From: Roseburia sp.
GTDB lineage: Bacteria; Bacillota; Clostridia; Lachnospirales; Lachnospiraceae
NCBI GenBank assembly: GCA_030844625.1
Contig: JAUUNJ010000084.1
Span: 1 to 9,115, forward strand
Direction: 5' to 3'
Length of the DNA: 9,115 nt
The notes beneath the pieces were generated by a model. The model was not told where the DNA came from, made no database searches, and was given only the letters and a program-made list of their open reading frames with translations. Each line of letters starts with the position of its first letter. Positions within the stretch are counted from its first letter, which is position 1. This document shows positions 1 to 7,474 of this stretch, piece after piece. The translations under genes and the position numbers were made by a program.

Positions 1-1824
1 AATACAGATAATTATAATCCTTTGGAAAAGTCGGCATATAAGTATTTTTCGTATGGGACGGATACGCTTATTTATAACAGGGATTATTTCTTTGCAAATC
101 TGATTACGAATTTTGCAGTGAGTGACGACATTTTCTTAAAATGCCGTGATGATATGGAAAAATATGTGACAGAACAGTTGTTAAAGGGGAATAATAATAC
201 ACATTTACGTGTTATTTATACAACAGTGCTTACGGATGATTTTATTGTGGGAGATATGATGGACAAGATGCCGGAAATTCTTCATACATATCAGATTAAA
301 GTCGAAAATGACAATGTTAAATCAGTGGTAGTAAGCCATAAAGAAGTTGAAAATGTACAGACGGTCTCTATAGTAAATCATGTGGCATATGTGCAGCTTT
401 ATACAGAAGACCCGGTTATTATGTTTATGGACAACAGGGGAAGATTCTTGTCAAAGGTAGAATATGAGATTACGAAAATGTCGATCAATCAAAATATAAC
501 AAAAACCGGCTGTAATGCCATGACAAGCCTTTGCCAGATTGAGAAGATCATGAAAAATCCGGCGTCAAATCAGGGCAAAGTCCTTGAGTTAAAAAATGCG
601 GCAGAAATGCCTCAATTAACAAGAACTTTCCAATTTAAGCTGAGAGAGTTTATTGTAGATTATTACTATAAAGGATTTGATCAGGGTGATCTTGATATAT
701 ACATTTTACAGTTCAATATGTCTGAACTTTCAAAGCAATCCAGAAATAAGGTCATGGAAATCTTAATCCAAAGAAATTTAATGGAAATGGTTTATCCGTA
801 CATTGTAAAGTTTGGCTACCAAAATATCAGAGGAAATCTGTTAGAAAAACTCTGTATTCAGTTAGTAGAGAATGAGGAATTTGATGGAAATCAGATTCTC
901 GTGGAAATGTGCGGTGACGTTTTCCGAAATGGCTGCAGAAACAGAAAGGTACTAAGTTTTCTGGGGAAATATTACGATTCAGGATCGCAGGAACTTTACC
1001 AGTTGTTCCTTGCTCAGCAGGCAAAAAATATAGAAGAAAATACACTGGCAGAACGACTTCTGGTTCAGTACATATTTGAGGGGAATACGGAAGATAAGAT
1101 ATACGATATTTATCAGGAGTACCTAAAGGGCTCAACCAATTCTAACATTAGAAAGGCGTTTTATACCTATGTAACATACAACTATTTTATAAAGAAAGTG
1201 CAATGCCCGGATATGGTGTGGGATATTCTGGAACAGGAATATGATAATGGTTTAAATACTCCGCTAATTTGTAAGATTGCTTTTATTGAGGTTATGTCAA
1301 AAAGAGAAAGCCTTACGGAACGTCAGATTAAGATTGCCCAGACATTGATGGAAGGTCTTGCAAAAAACAATGTAAATTTTGAATTTTACAAAAAGTTTAA
1401 TAAATGGTTTAAGATTCCGTTCAATTTGGTTGACAAGACCATTATAGACTTTAGAACCAATCCAAAACACCGGGTGGATATTACCTACTACATTAAAACT
1501 CCAGAAGGTAGGACAAGTAAAGTTACGGAAGAAATGGGAAGTATTTATCAGGGCATATTTACAAAAGAGATTATTATGTTCTACGGTGAGGAAATAGACT
1601 ATAGCATTACCGAATATTCGGACGAATATCCACATGGCAAAATTGTAGATAATTATTCTGTAAGAATTACTGAAAAAAATGTATACAATGATGAGAGCCG
1701 TTTTGGATTAATTAATGGAATGATGATTTGCAAGTCGCTGGGAAGAGAACAGGCAGCCAGAGAGATGATGCAGTCTTATGAACTTTGTAAGCAAGCAGGA
1801 AAAGAACTTTTTAAGCTGCTATAA
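1..1824 (+). CDS. DUF5717-like large helical-repeat protein, C-terminal part (5' end outside window)
   Basis: The reading frame is open from base 1 to the TAA at 1822-1824, giving 607 visible codons. A TTG at 22 is in frame but has no ribosome binding site and coding continues upstream of it, so the true start lies outside the window. The visible part is mostly amphipathic helix with repeat-like character (roughly codons 160-480). A strand-rich segment follows at about codons 489-565, rich in Tyr, Ile and Glu (for example YYIKTPEG and MFYGEEIDYSITEY), and the protein ends in a short helical tail. I see no membrane span, signal peptide or catalytic motif in this part. From memory it resembles the DUF5717 family, long proteins of unknown function in Lachnospiraceae. 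It sits 66 bp upstream of an Hsp70-like gene, so a scaffold or partner role for that protein is a reasonable inference. The family assignment is moderately sure; the function is unknown. Confidence 0.8.
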   Translation, partial: NTDNYNPLEKSAYKYFSYGTDTLIYNRDYFFANLITNFAVSDDIFLKCRDDMEKYVTEQLLKGNNNTHLRVIYTTVLTDDFIVGDMMDKMPEILHTYQIKVENDNVKSVVVSHKEVENVQTVSIVNHVAYVQLYTEDPVIMFMDNRGRFLSKVEYEITKMSINQNITKTGCNAMTSLCQIEKIMKNPASNQGKVLELKNAAEMPQLTRTFQFKLREFIVDYYYKGFDQGDLDIYILQFNMSELSKQSRNKVMEILIQRNLMEMVYPYIVKFGYQNIRGNLLEKLCIQLVENEEFDGNQILVEMCGDVFRNGCRNRKVLSFLGKYYDSGSQELYQLFLAQQAKNIEENTLAERLLVQYIFEGNTEDKIYDIYQEYLKGSTNSNIRKAFYTYVTYNYFIKKVQCPDMVWDILEQEYDNGLNTPLICKIAFIEVMSKRESLTERQIKIAQTLMEGLAKNNVNFEFYKKFNKWFKIPFNLVDKTIIDFRTNPKHRVDITYYIKTPEGRTSKVTEEMGSIYQGIFTKEIIMFYGEEIDYSITEYSDEYPHGKIVDNYSVRITEKNVYNDESRFGLINGMMICKSLGREQAAREMMQSYELCKQAGKELFKLL

Positions 1825-1876
1825 AAATGAGAATCAAAAAGGTATAACCAGACATTAATAAATTTACTACAGATTT

Positions 1877-1882
1877 AGGAGG
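1877..1882 (+). promoter_or_regulatory. Ribosome binding site fixing a TTG start
   Basis: A perfect AGGAGG lies 8 nt before the TTG at 1891. No ATG or GTG sits at a comparable distance. The Hsp70-type phosphate-1 motif begins only seven codons after the TTG, so a later start would remove an essential part of the fold. These points together support TTG as the start codon. Confidence 0.85.
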
Positions 1883-1890
1883 AGATAGTT

Positions 1891-3123
1891 TTGGGGAAGG
1901 GAGTAATTCTTGGAATAGATTTTTCCATGGACTTTACGCAGTTGGCATATCTGGATGATGAAGGAAATCCCCAGTCCATATGTGTAGGGACTGAAGATAA
2001 CTTTATGATACCAACCGTTGTATGCTATAACAGCGAGTTAAAGGAATGGTCGGCAGGGGAAGAGGCAGTTAATAAAGGGAGATTAGAAAAAAGTCAGTTA
2101 TACAAAGAACTGCCATCCATGTTGAATGGTGATGACAATGAAGAATTAACGAATATTATGTCGGCATATATGTCTTACTTATTAAAACTTGCCGTTAATT
2201 ACTGTAATGGAAGGCTTATTAAAAATATTCTGATTACGGTGGATGATGTTACACCGGCAGTAATAGAAGGATTAACAAAAACTTTTGTGACTCTGGGATA
2301 TGCAGAAGACGATATTAAGATTATAAGTCATTCAGAAAGTTTTGTTTATTATGTATTAAATCAGAATAAAGATATCTGGATTAATAATGTTTATTTTCTG
2401 AATTTTAACAGACATGGTTTTGTTGGAAGACGATTAAATGTGATCAAGGGGAAACCGCCTCATGTGGTTGATGTTTCTGTGGAAAATCTGGATGAACTAG
2501 TTTCCATGAAAATGTTAAAACAAAGTGCTGAGGCAGTGGATCAGATTCTGGCAGACCATATGGAAGAAAAATTAAAAAAGTATGTGGTATCAGGCATTTA
2601 TCTGTCCGGTGAGGGCTTTTATACGGATGGCTGGGAGAAAACATTGTCGGTAATGTGCAGAAACAGAAGAGTATTTAAGGGAAATAATCTGATTGTCAAA
2701 GGTGCTGCATACGGTGCAAAAGAATTTTTCTATACACCATCTCTTGACCAGTATCTGATTTCCTGTAAAGGAAGAACAAGGGTTAAGGTCACTATGGCTG
2801 TAAAGCATAAGGAAAGAGAAAAATTTATTACATTATCAAATATTGGGGATTACTGGTATCAGGCACGCTCCAAGGCAGAATGTATTTTGGAAAATCCGGC
2901 AGAGGCAGTTTTTGAGATTCATGACATTATGAACCACAGAAATGAAACTTTTAAAATTGACCTTACAGGGTTTCCCACAAGACCCCCAAAGACCACACGT
3001 ATTGAGATAAATTTTAAATATGTGTCAGAAAATAAGTTTGAGATTGAAATCAGGGATCTTGGATTTGGTGAATTTTTCAAGTCATCAGGTATGTCTGTGA
3101 AAAAGGAAATCACCATTGAATAA
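1891..3123 (+). CDS. Hsp70/actin-fold-like protein (DUF5716-like), compact and probably divergent in ATP binding
   Basis: The product has 410 residues with TTG as start. The N-terminal part resembles an Hsp70-type nucleotide-binding domain: a phosphate-1-like GIDFSMDF at 8-15 (compare GIDLGTTNS), a segment IISHSESFVYYV near 145-155 in the place of the Hsp70 NEPTAAAL element, a glycine-containing YLSGEGF at 237-243 like the adenosine motif, and VKGAAYGA at 269-276 like the Hsp70 RGAAYQAA segment. The phosphate-2 position reads LNFNRHGF (170-177) where Hsp70 has FDLGGGTF, so the Asp and the glycine run are missing. The C-terminal part resembles the Hsp70 beta substrate-binding domain: LTGFPTRPPKTTRIEINF at 358-375 parallels LDGIPPAPRGVPQIEVTF, and RDLGFGE at 388-394 parallels AKDKGTGKE. 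There is no helical lid after it. From memory this matches DUF5716. It is cytoplasmic by absence of signal or membrane segments. Its client and any ATPase activity are unknown. It lies between two helical-repeat genes and is likely co-transcribed with them. Confidence 0.8.
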   Translation: MGKGVILGIDFSMDFTQLAYLDDEGNPQSICVGTEDNFMIPTVVCYNSELKEWSAGEEAVNKGRLEKSQLYKELPSMLNGDDNEELTNIMSAYMSYLLKLAVNYCNGRLIKNILITVDDVTPAVIEGLTKTFVTLGYAEDDIKIISHSESFVYYVLNQNKDIWINNVYFLNFNRHGFVGRRLNVIKGKPPHVVDVSVENLDELVSMKMLKQSAEAVDQILADHMEEKLKKYVVSGIYLSGEGFYTDGWEKTLSVMCRNRRVFKGNNLIVKGAAYGAKEFFYTPSLDQYLISCKGRTRVKVTMAVKHKEREKFITLSNIGDYWYQARSKAECILENPAEAVFEIHDIMNHRNETFKIDLTGFPTRPPKTTRIEINFKYVSENKFEIEIRDLGFGEFFKSSGMSVKKEITIE

Positions 3124-3182
3124 TTTTGACAGAATAGATTAAGGTCAGTTTTGTAATCTGACGGACCCAAAAAGGAGACAGT

Positions 3183-3962
3183 ATGAATGATATTGCATTG
3201 TGTACAATACACACTGAAAAACCTTATTATATAAAAGAAATTAATAAAAATATATATTCCATTGAAGAGCTGAGTTACTATTTATTTAATTATCTGTATT
3301 TAATAGATGATCAGTTTTTTAGTGATGCGTTAATTGATTATATTGAAAATGAATTGAAACAGACAACGATTGCTTCCGGTATCCGGCAGATTATTGCCAA
3401 TAAAGGCGAGCTGGGAGAGAAGATATCCTTTTTAATAAAAAATTCCGGCTATTATACGGAAAGGGAAGCAGAAAAACTGGAAAATCATCTGGTAATGCTC
3501 AGCTCTAAGACAGCGGCGGAAAGAATTAAGGCGAAGGCAGATATTCTGATGGATACAGAAAAATACAATATGGCAATCAATTATTATAACAGCATCCTGA
3601 ATAAGGCAATTAACAATGAACTTCCGGAACGGTTTTACGGAGATGTCTACAATAATCTGGGTGTTTCCTACGCGCGCCTTTTTGAGTATGAGCAGGCAGC
3701 AGCAGCTTTCCGGTGTGCTTACAGATTAAATAAGTCTGCTGAGTCATTGGAATCAATCATTATGTGTGATTTAATTACAGATAATGATAAGAGACTTAAG
3801 ATTGATAAGGAAAAGTATGGTGTTACGGATACGGTAATTAATCGACTTCGCACAGAGATTATCAGACTGAAGGTTCATATCCAGTCCGAGTGGGACGTGA
3901 GCAGAGAAAGCGAGTATATGAAGCAATGTAAGAAAGAGTATATTGTGGAAATTAACAGTTAG
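3183..3962 (+). CDS. Small cytoplasmic TPR-type helical-repeat protein
   Basis: The product has 259 residues. The ATG is preceded by AAAGGAGA ending 4 nt upstream, and no other start is as well placed. The N-terminal 110 residues are predicted helical with no family I recognise (for example IYSIEELSYYLFNYLYLIDD). Two TPR-like helix pairs follow: about 113-145, with the DTEKYNMAINYYNSIL pattern, and about 155-187, with YNNLGVSYARLFEYEQAAAA followed by FRCAYRLN, which matches the TPR spacing of Gly8, Ala20 and Ala27. The tail is a charged helix. No signal peptide or membrane segment is visible. TPR domains often bind Hsp70 proteins or act as scaffolds. Its position 59 bp after the Hsp70-like gene suggests it is a partner of that protein, which is inference. 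I do not recognise a specific family. Confidence 0.8.
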   Translation: MNDIALCTIHTEKPYYIKEINKNIYSIEELSYYLFNYLYLIDDQFFSDALIDYIENELKQTTIASGIRQIIANKGELGEKISFLIKNSGYYTEREAEKLENHLVMLSSKTAAERIKAKADILMDTEKYNMAINYYNSILNKAINNELPERFYGDVYNNLGVSYARLFEYEQAAAAFRCAYRLNKSAESLESIIMCDLITDNDKRLKIDKEKYGVTDTVINRLRTEIIRLKVHIQSEWDVSRESEYMKQCKKEYIVEINS

Positions 3963-4023
3963 GCAGATGAATATAAAAAGTTTGTGTCATCAATCATGTT
4001 TGTTGAATTTATTTATCTTCAGG

Positions 4024-4052
4024 TTGACAAAACTGTTTAAAATACTTATGAT
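4024..4052 (+). promoter_or_regulatory. Sigma-A-type promoter for the valS T-box transcript
   Basis: The -35 box is a perfect TTGACA (4024-4029), followed by exactly 17 bp and a TATGAT -10 box (4047-4052, one mismatch to TATAAT). The predicted transcription start is near 4059, just before the 5' arm of T-box stem I. The fit of boxes, spacing and downstream RNA structure makes this the most convincing promoter in the window. Confidence 0.85.
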
Positions 4053-4058
4053 AATTTC

Positions 4059-4384
4059 ATATATGTAAATGCGTTGAAGAAAAGGAGTAGCAGATAACCT
4101 TTTAAAGAGAGCAGGGGATGGTGGAAGCCTTGTAAAGCAGTGTCTGTGAAGGTAGTTTTGGAGCAGAAACAATGAAGAATAAAGAAGCTATGCGTGCAGA
4201 GAAGACTCTGGAAGCGGTTGGCATATTAAGATAAGAGAGAACAGTGAAGCATGAAAGAATGGCAGAGAAGTTTCATATTATCTTATTAAAATAGTAGTTG
4301 TTTCCGGTTCGTCCCCGTTAAAGGATAAGATAAGTGATAAGACAAAGGTGGTACCGCGGGACATCCGCCCTTTGACGGTACCGG
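4059..4384 (+). ncRNA. T-box riboswitch, valine-specific, controlling valS
   Basis: This leader senses uncharged tRNA-Val. Stem I shows a loop-E pair, AGTA at 4086-4089 opposite GAA at 4148-4150. Above it the helix is CAGATA (4091-4096) with TGTCTG (4141-4146); below it is AAAA (4080-4083) with TTTT (4156-4159). After GAA comes one G and then GTA at 4152-4154, the specifier codon for valine, followed by a purine. The distal AGAGA (4106-4110) and GGTGGAAGCC (4120-4129) fit the apical T-loop module that docks the tRNA elbow. An F box CCGTTA lies at 4315-4320. The antiterminator runs 4343-4374: CAAAGG pairs with CCTTTG, a 7-nt bulge TGGTACC carries the TGGT that would pair with an ACCA tRNA end, and GCGG pairs with CCGC. 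Uncharged tRNA-Val should stabilise the antiterminator and raise valS expression. Both specifier and discriminator base agree with the downstream gene. The end coordinates are approximate. Confidence 0.93.
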
Positions 4385-4443
4385 CATAAGATACTAAGGA
4401 AAGCAGTCGTGCTGATATCGTAATGCATGGCTGTTTTCTTATG
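4385..4443 (+). terminator. Candidate attenuator hairpin of the T-box leader
   Basis: Bases 4399-4412 (GAAAGCAGTCGTGC) pair with 4425-4438 (GCATGGCTGTTTTC) in 14 consecutive pairs, three of them G-U, around a 12-nt loop. CATAA (4385-4389) can pair with TTATG (4439-4443) below a 5' bulge. The only T-rich stretch is TGTTTTCTT (4432-4440), largely within the 3' arm, so this is a weak or atypical intrinsic terminator. It is the best candidate for the attenuation step because nothing between 4375 and 4398 has a T-run. Its arms do not overlap the antiterminator, unlike the usual T-box arrangement. Confidence 0.5.
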
Positions 4444-4575
4444 TGGCAATGAGCCGACAGGAGTACTTGTATTCTCAATTGGGGAATGTGACAATGACAA
4501 GCAGAAACGTTAAGTATGTTTTTGCCTGCTTATGAAAAAGCCTGCTGAAAATCGCTTAAAAAGGAGAAAAAGAAA
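4444..4575 (+). other. Extra structured leader between the T-box and valS
   Basis: About 130 nt separate the candidate attenuator from the valS start. They hold a 6-bp hairpin (ATTCTC 4471-4476 with GGGAAT 4482-4487) and an 8-bp hairpin (GCAGAAAC 4501-4508 with GTTTTTGC 4518-4525, one G-U pair), the latter with a short T-run in its 3' arm. GCCTGCT occurs twice, at 4524-4530 and 4540-4546. The valS ribosome binding site AAGGAG is at 4561-4566, 9 nt before the ATG. I see no convincing coding sequence here and no known RNA family. Confidence 0.4.
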
Positions 4576-7215
4576 ATGAAAGAATTTGAAAAGAATTACA
4601 ATCCGGCAGAAATTGAAGACAGATTGTACGACAAGTGGCAGGAAAAAAAATATTTCCACGCAGAAGTAGACAGAAGCAAGAAACCATTTACTATTGTTAT
4701 GCCTCCTCCAAATATTACAGGGCAGTTACATATGGGACATGCCCTTGACAATACAATGCAGGATATCTTAATTCGTTTTAAGAGAATGCAGGGATATGAG
4801 GCATTGTGGCTTCCGGGAACAGATCATGCGTCTATTGCCACAGAGGCAAAGATTGTTGAAAAGATGAGAGAGGAAGGCATTTCCAAAGAAGATATCGGAA
4901 GAGAAAAATTCCTTGAGAGAGCATGGGACTGGAAGAAACAGTATGGTGGAAGAATTGTTTCACAGCTTAAGAAAATCGGTTCCTCCTGTGACTGGGACAG
5001 AGAGAGATTTACAATGGATGAAGGATGCTCTAAGGCTGTAAAGGAAGTTTTTGTAAATCTTTACAATAAAGGACAGATTTATCGTGGAGAGAGAATTATC
5101 AACTGGTGTCCTCACTGCCTCACATCCATTTCTGATGCTGAGGTAGAATATGAGGATCAGGCAGGAAAGTTCTGGCACTTGAGATACAAACTTTCCGATG
5201 GAAGCGGTTATGTTGAACTTGCAACAACAAGACCGGAAACATTGCTTGGCGATACAGCAATTGCCGTAAATCCGAACGATGACAGATACAAAGATATTAT
5301 CGGAAAGACAGTTATCTTACCGTTAGTAGGACGAGAAATTCCTGTTGTTGCAGATGACTATGTAGGAATTGATTTTGGTACAGGTGTTGTTAAGATTACA
5401 CCGGCACATGACCCGAACGATTTTGAAGTGGGGCTTAGACACAACCTTCCAATTATCAACGTTATGACAGATGATGCTAAGATTGTTGACGATTATCCAA
5501 AGTATGCGGGAATGGACAGATACGAGGCTAGAAAGGCTATTGTAGAAGATCTCGAGGCAGAGGGAGCGTTGGTTAAGATTGAAGACCATGCACACAACGT
5601 TGGAACATGTTACAGATGTCATACAACTATTGAGCCTAGAGTATCAAAGCAGTGGTTTGTTTCCATGAAACAATTAGCACAGCCTGCAATTGATGCTGTG
5701 AAAAAAGGTGAAACAAAATTTGTTCCAGGGTATTTTGACAAAACATATTTTCATTGGTTAGAGAATATTCGTGACTGGTGTATTTCAAGACAGTTATGGT
5801 GGGGACATCAGATTCCTGCATTCTATTGTGATGAATGTGGTGAAATGGTTGTAACAAAGGATGATCATGCCGTATGTCCGAAGTGCGGCAAGGAGATGAG
5901 ACAGGACCCTGACACACTGGATACATGGTTCTCATCAGCTTTGTGGCCTTTCAGTACCCTTGGATGGCCTGACAAGACAGAAGAAATGGATTATTTCTAT
6001 CCGACCAGTACTCTGGTAACAGGATATGATATTATTCCATTCTGGGTAATGAGAATGATGTTCTCAGGATTGGAGCATACAGGAGAGGTACCATTTGATA
6101 CAGTTTTGATACATGGACTTGTTAGAGATTCACAGGGAAGAAAAATGAGTAAATCTCTTGGAAACGGTATTGATCCGTTGGAAGTTATTGACAAGTATGG
6201 CGCAGATGCCCTGAGATTTACGCTGATTACAGGTAATGCTCCGGGTAATGACATGCGTTTCTACTGGGAGAGAGTAGAGGCAAGCAGAAACTTTGCAAAT
6301 AAAGTTTGGAATGCATCACGTTTTATTCAGATGAATATGCCAGAAGATGGAATTGATTTAAATAACAAACCGGAAAATATGAGCGATGCAGATAAATGGA
6401 TTTTATCAAAAGTTAACACATTGGCAAAAGATGTGACAGAAAATCTTGATAAATATGAGTTAGGTATTGCAGCTGACAAAATTTATGAGTTTATTTGGGA
6501 AGAATTTTGTGATTGGTATATTGAAATGGTTAAGCCAAGATTGTACAATGATAGTGATAGTACAAAACAGGCTGCTTTATGGACATTGAAGAAAGTATTA
6601 ATTGACTCATTAAAGCTTCTTCATCCATACATGCCATTTATCACAGAAGAAATTTTCTGCAACTTACAGGAAGATGAGGAATCCATTATGATTTCTAAGT
6701 GGCCTGAGTATGCAGAAGAATATAATTTTGCAGAAGAGGAAGCAGCAGTTGAGACAATCAAAGAAGCTGTTCGTTCTATTAGAAATATTCGTTCAGAAAT
6801 GAATGTTGCGCCAAGCAAGAAGGCAAAGGTGTTTGTGGTATCTGAAGACGAAGGAATCAGAAGTGTATTTGAAAAGGGTAATGTATTCTTTGCAACACTT
6901 GGTTATGCCAGTGATGTTATCATTCAGTCGGATAAGACAGGGATTGAAGATGACGCAGTATCTGTAGTGATCCCAAAGGCAACAATCTATATGCCGTTTG
7001 CAGAGCTTGTTGATATTTCAAAAGAGATTGAACGTCTTCATAAAGAAGAAGAGAAACTGACAAAAGAATTGGCAAGAGTTAATGGAATGCTTAATAATCC
7101 AAACTTTGTTAATAAAGCACCAGAAAAGAAGATTAATGAAGAAAAAGAAAAGAAAGCAAAGTACGAACAAATGATGACACAGGTAAGAGAGCAGTTGTCT
7201 CATTTAGAAAAGTAG
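4576..7215 (+). CDS. valS: Valyl-tRNA synthetase (EC 6.1.1.9)
   Basis: This cytoplasmic class Ia synthetase joins valine to tRNA-Val using ATP and edits mischarged threonine. The 879 residues match the usual bacterial length, so it appears complete. The HIGH motif is HMGH at 52-55 within [18 protein letters not shown], and KMSKS is at 523-527. The CP1 editing domain is shown by the [15 protein letters not shown] block from about 217 and by HDPNDFEVG. Typical family segments WWGHQIP and [16 protein letters not shown] are present. Cysteine pairs at 178/181 with 345/348, and at 418/421 with 434/437, could form two zinc sites like those of some ValRS and IleRS enzymes. The C-terminus ends in a Lys/Glu-rich coiled coil (about 815-879), the tRNA-binding arm of ValRS. 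Expression should be induced by uncharged tRNA-Val through the upstream T-box. No folC follows, unlike the order in several Firmicutes. Confidence 0.98.
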   Translation: MKEFEKNYNPAEIEDRLYDKWQEKKYFHAEVDRSKKPFTIVMPPPNITGQLHMGHALDNTMQDILIRFKRMQGYEALWLPGTDHASIATEAKIVEKMREEGISKEDIGREKFLERAWDWKKQYGGRIVSQLKKIGSSCDWDRERFTMDEGCSKAVKEVFVNLYNKGQIYRGERIINWCPHCLTSISDAEVEYEDQAGKFWHLRYKLSDGSGYVELATTRPETLLGDTAIAVNPNDDRYKDIIGKTVILPLVGREIPVVADDYVGIDFGTGVVKITPAHDPNDFEVGLRHNLPIINVMTDDAKIVDDYPKYAGMDRYEARKAIVEDLEAEGALVKIEDHAHNVGTCYRCHTTIEPRVSKQWFVSMKQLAQPAIDAVKKGETKFVPGYFDKTYFHWLENIRDWCISRQLWWGHQIPAFYCDECGEMVVTKDDHAVCPKCGKEMRQDPDTLDTWFSSALWPFSTLGWPDKTEEMDYFYPTSTLVTGYDIIPFWVMRMMFSGLEHTGEVPFDTVLIHGLVRDSQGRKMSKSLGNGIDPLEVIDKYGADALRFTLITGNAPGNDMRFYWERVEASRNFANKVWNASRFIQMNMPEDGIDLNNKPENMSDADKWILSKVNTLAKDVTENLDKYELGIAADKIYEFIWEEFCDWYIEMVKPRLYNDSDSTKQAALWTLKKVLIDSLKLLHPYMPFITEEIFCNLQEDEESIMISKWPEYAEEYNFAEEEAAVETIKEAVRSIRNIRSEMNVAPSKKAKVFVVSEDEGIRSVFEKGNVFFATLGYASDVIIQSDKTGIEDDAVSVVIPKATIYMPFAELVDISKEIERLHKEEEKLTKELARVNGMLNNPNFVNKAPEKKINEEKEKKAKYEQMMTQVREQLSHLEK

Positions 7216-7246
7216 AGAAATTTAATTGCTGGTTTACAGTTTATTT

Positions 7247-7281
7247 ACCAGTGTAAGATATAATATAGATATAACACTGGT
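7247..7281 (+). repeat. Inverted repeat flanking a TATAAT sequence upstream of the small-protein gene
   Basis: ACCAGTGT (7247-7254) is perfectly inverted as ACACTGGT (7274-7281), with 19 AT-rich bases between that include TATAAT at 7259-7264. An additional half-site CTGGT at 7229-7233 could pair instead with ACCAG at 7247-7251. The repeat could be an operator over a promoter, or an RNA hairpin in the gap after valS. A TTTACA at 7233-7238 lies 20 bp before the TATAAT, which is longer than usual, so the promoter is uncertain. No T-run follows, so it is not a standard terminator. Confidence 0.45.
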
Positions 7282-7307
7282 GAGAAAATGTAAAAGGAGG
7301 AATTTAT

Positions 7308-7451
7308 ATGATTAATTTCGAAGAAGAAATAAACAAATTTCATCCAAGCCTTGAAATTGAGGAGGCAGAAGATGCTATCTACAACAACAATATATCAGAT
7401 ATTACTGATATTATGATAGAGATGGTAAGTGAACTGAAAGGCGAAGAGTAA
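7308..7451 (+). CDS. Acidic small protein of unknown function, 47 residues
   Basis: A short open frame starts at ATG 7308 with a perfect AGGAGG (7295-7300) 7 nt upstream and ends with TAA at 7449-7451. The product begins MINFEEEINKFHPSLEIEEA and continues with a segment rich in Asp, Ile and Met (SDITDIMIEMV), ending in KGEE. It is strongly acidic, predicted helical, and lacks Cys, a signal peptide or a membrane span. The strong ribosome binding site and the start spacing make it a credible gene. It lies 92 bp after valS and 23 bp before the next gene, so it is probably co-transcribed with the zinc-ribbon TPR gene. I do not recognise a family with a known function. Confidence 0.75.
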   Translation: MINFEEEINKFHPSLEIEEAEDAIYNNNISDITDIMIEMVSELKGEE

Positions 7452-7474
7452 AAAGGCAAAGGATGGATAAATAA

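Noticed and set aside
827..1635. Minus-strand open frames of about 100 codons inside the DUF5717-like gene
   Set aside because: They are antisense shadows of a long real gene, with unlikely composition and no supporting start signals.
3126..3157. TTGACA (3126-3131) and TGTAAT (3152-3157) as a promoter for the small TPR gene
   Set aside because: The spacer is 20 bp, which is too long for a normal sigma-A promoter, and the gap is short enough for simple co-transcription.
3136..3167. Inverted pairs AGATTA/TAATCT and GTCAG/CTGAC in the gap before the small TPR gene
   Set aside because: The arms are only 5-6 bp, overlap each other and have no T-run, so a terminator or operator is not supported.
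3963..4023. Expected terminator for the left three-gene cluster
   Set aside because: I looked for a hairpin with a T-run between the stop at 3962 and the valS promoter and found none I could support.
3990..4500. Minus-strand open frames of 60-66 codons across the valS leader
   Set aside because: They lie over the T-box RNA, lack ribosome binding sites and have no recognisable protein character.
4467..4535. Possible 22-residue upstream ORF starting TTG at 4467 (or GTG 4488, ATG 4494) ahead of valS
   Set aside because: AGGAG at 4459-4463 is only 3 nt from the TTG, the later starts have poor ribosome binding sites, and the product resembles nothing known; chance frame is likely.
5323..5935. 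Two 99-codon minus-strand frames inside valS
   Set aside because: valS is certain in the other strand and these frames have no ribosome binding site or domain content.
7216..7255. CTGGT/ACCAG hairpin (7229-7251) as the valS terminator
   Set aside because: The stem is 5 bp with a 13-nt loop and no T-run, too weak to call a terminator.
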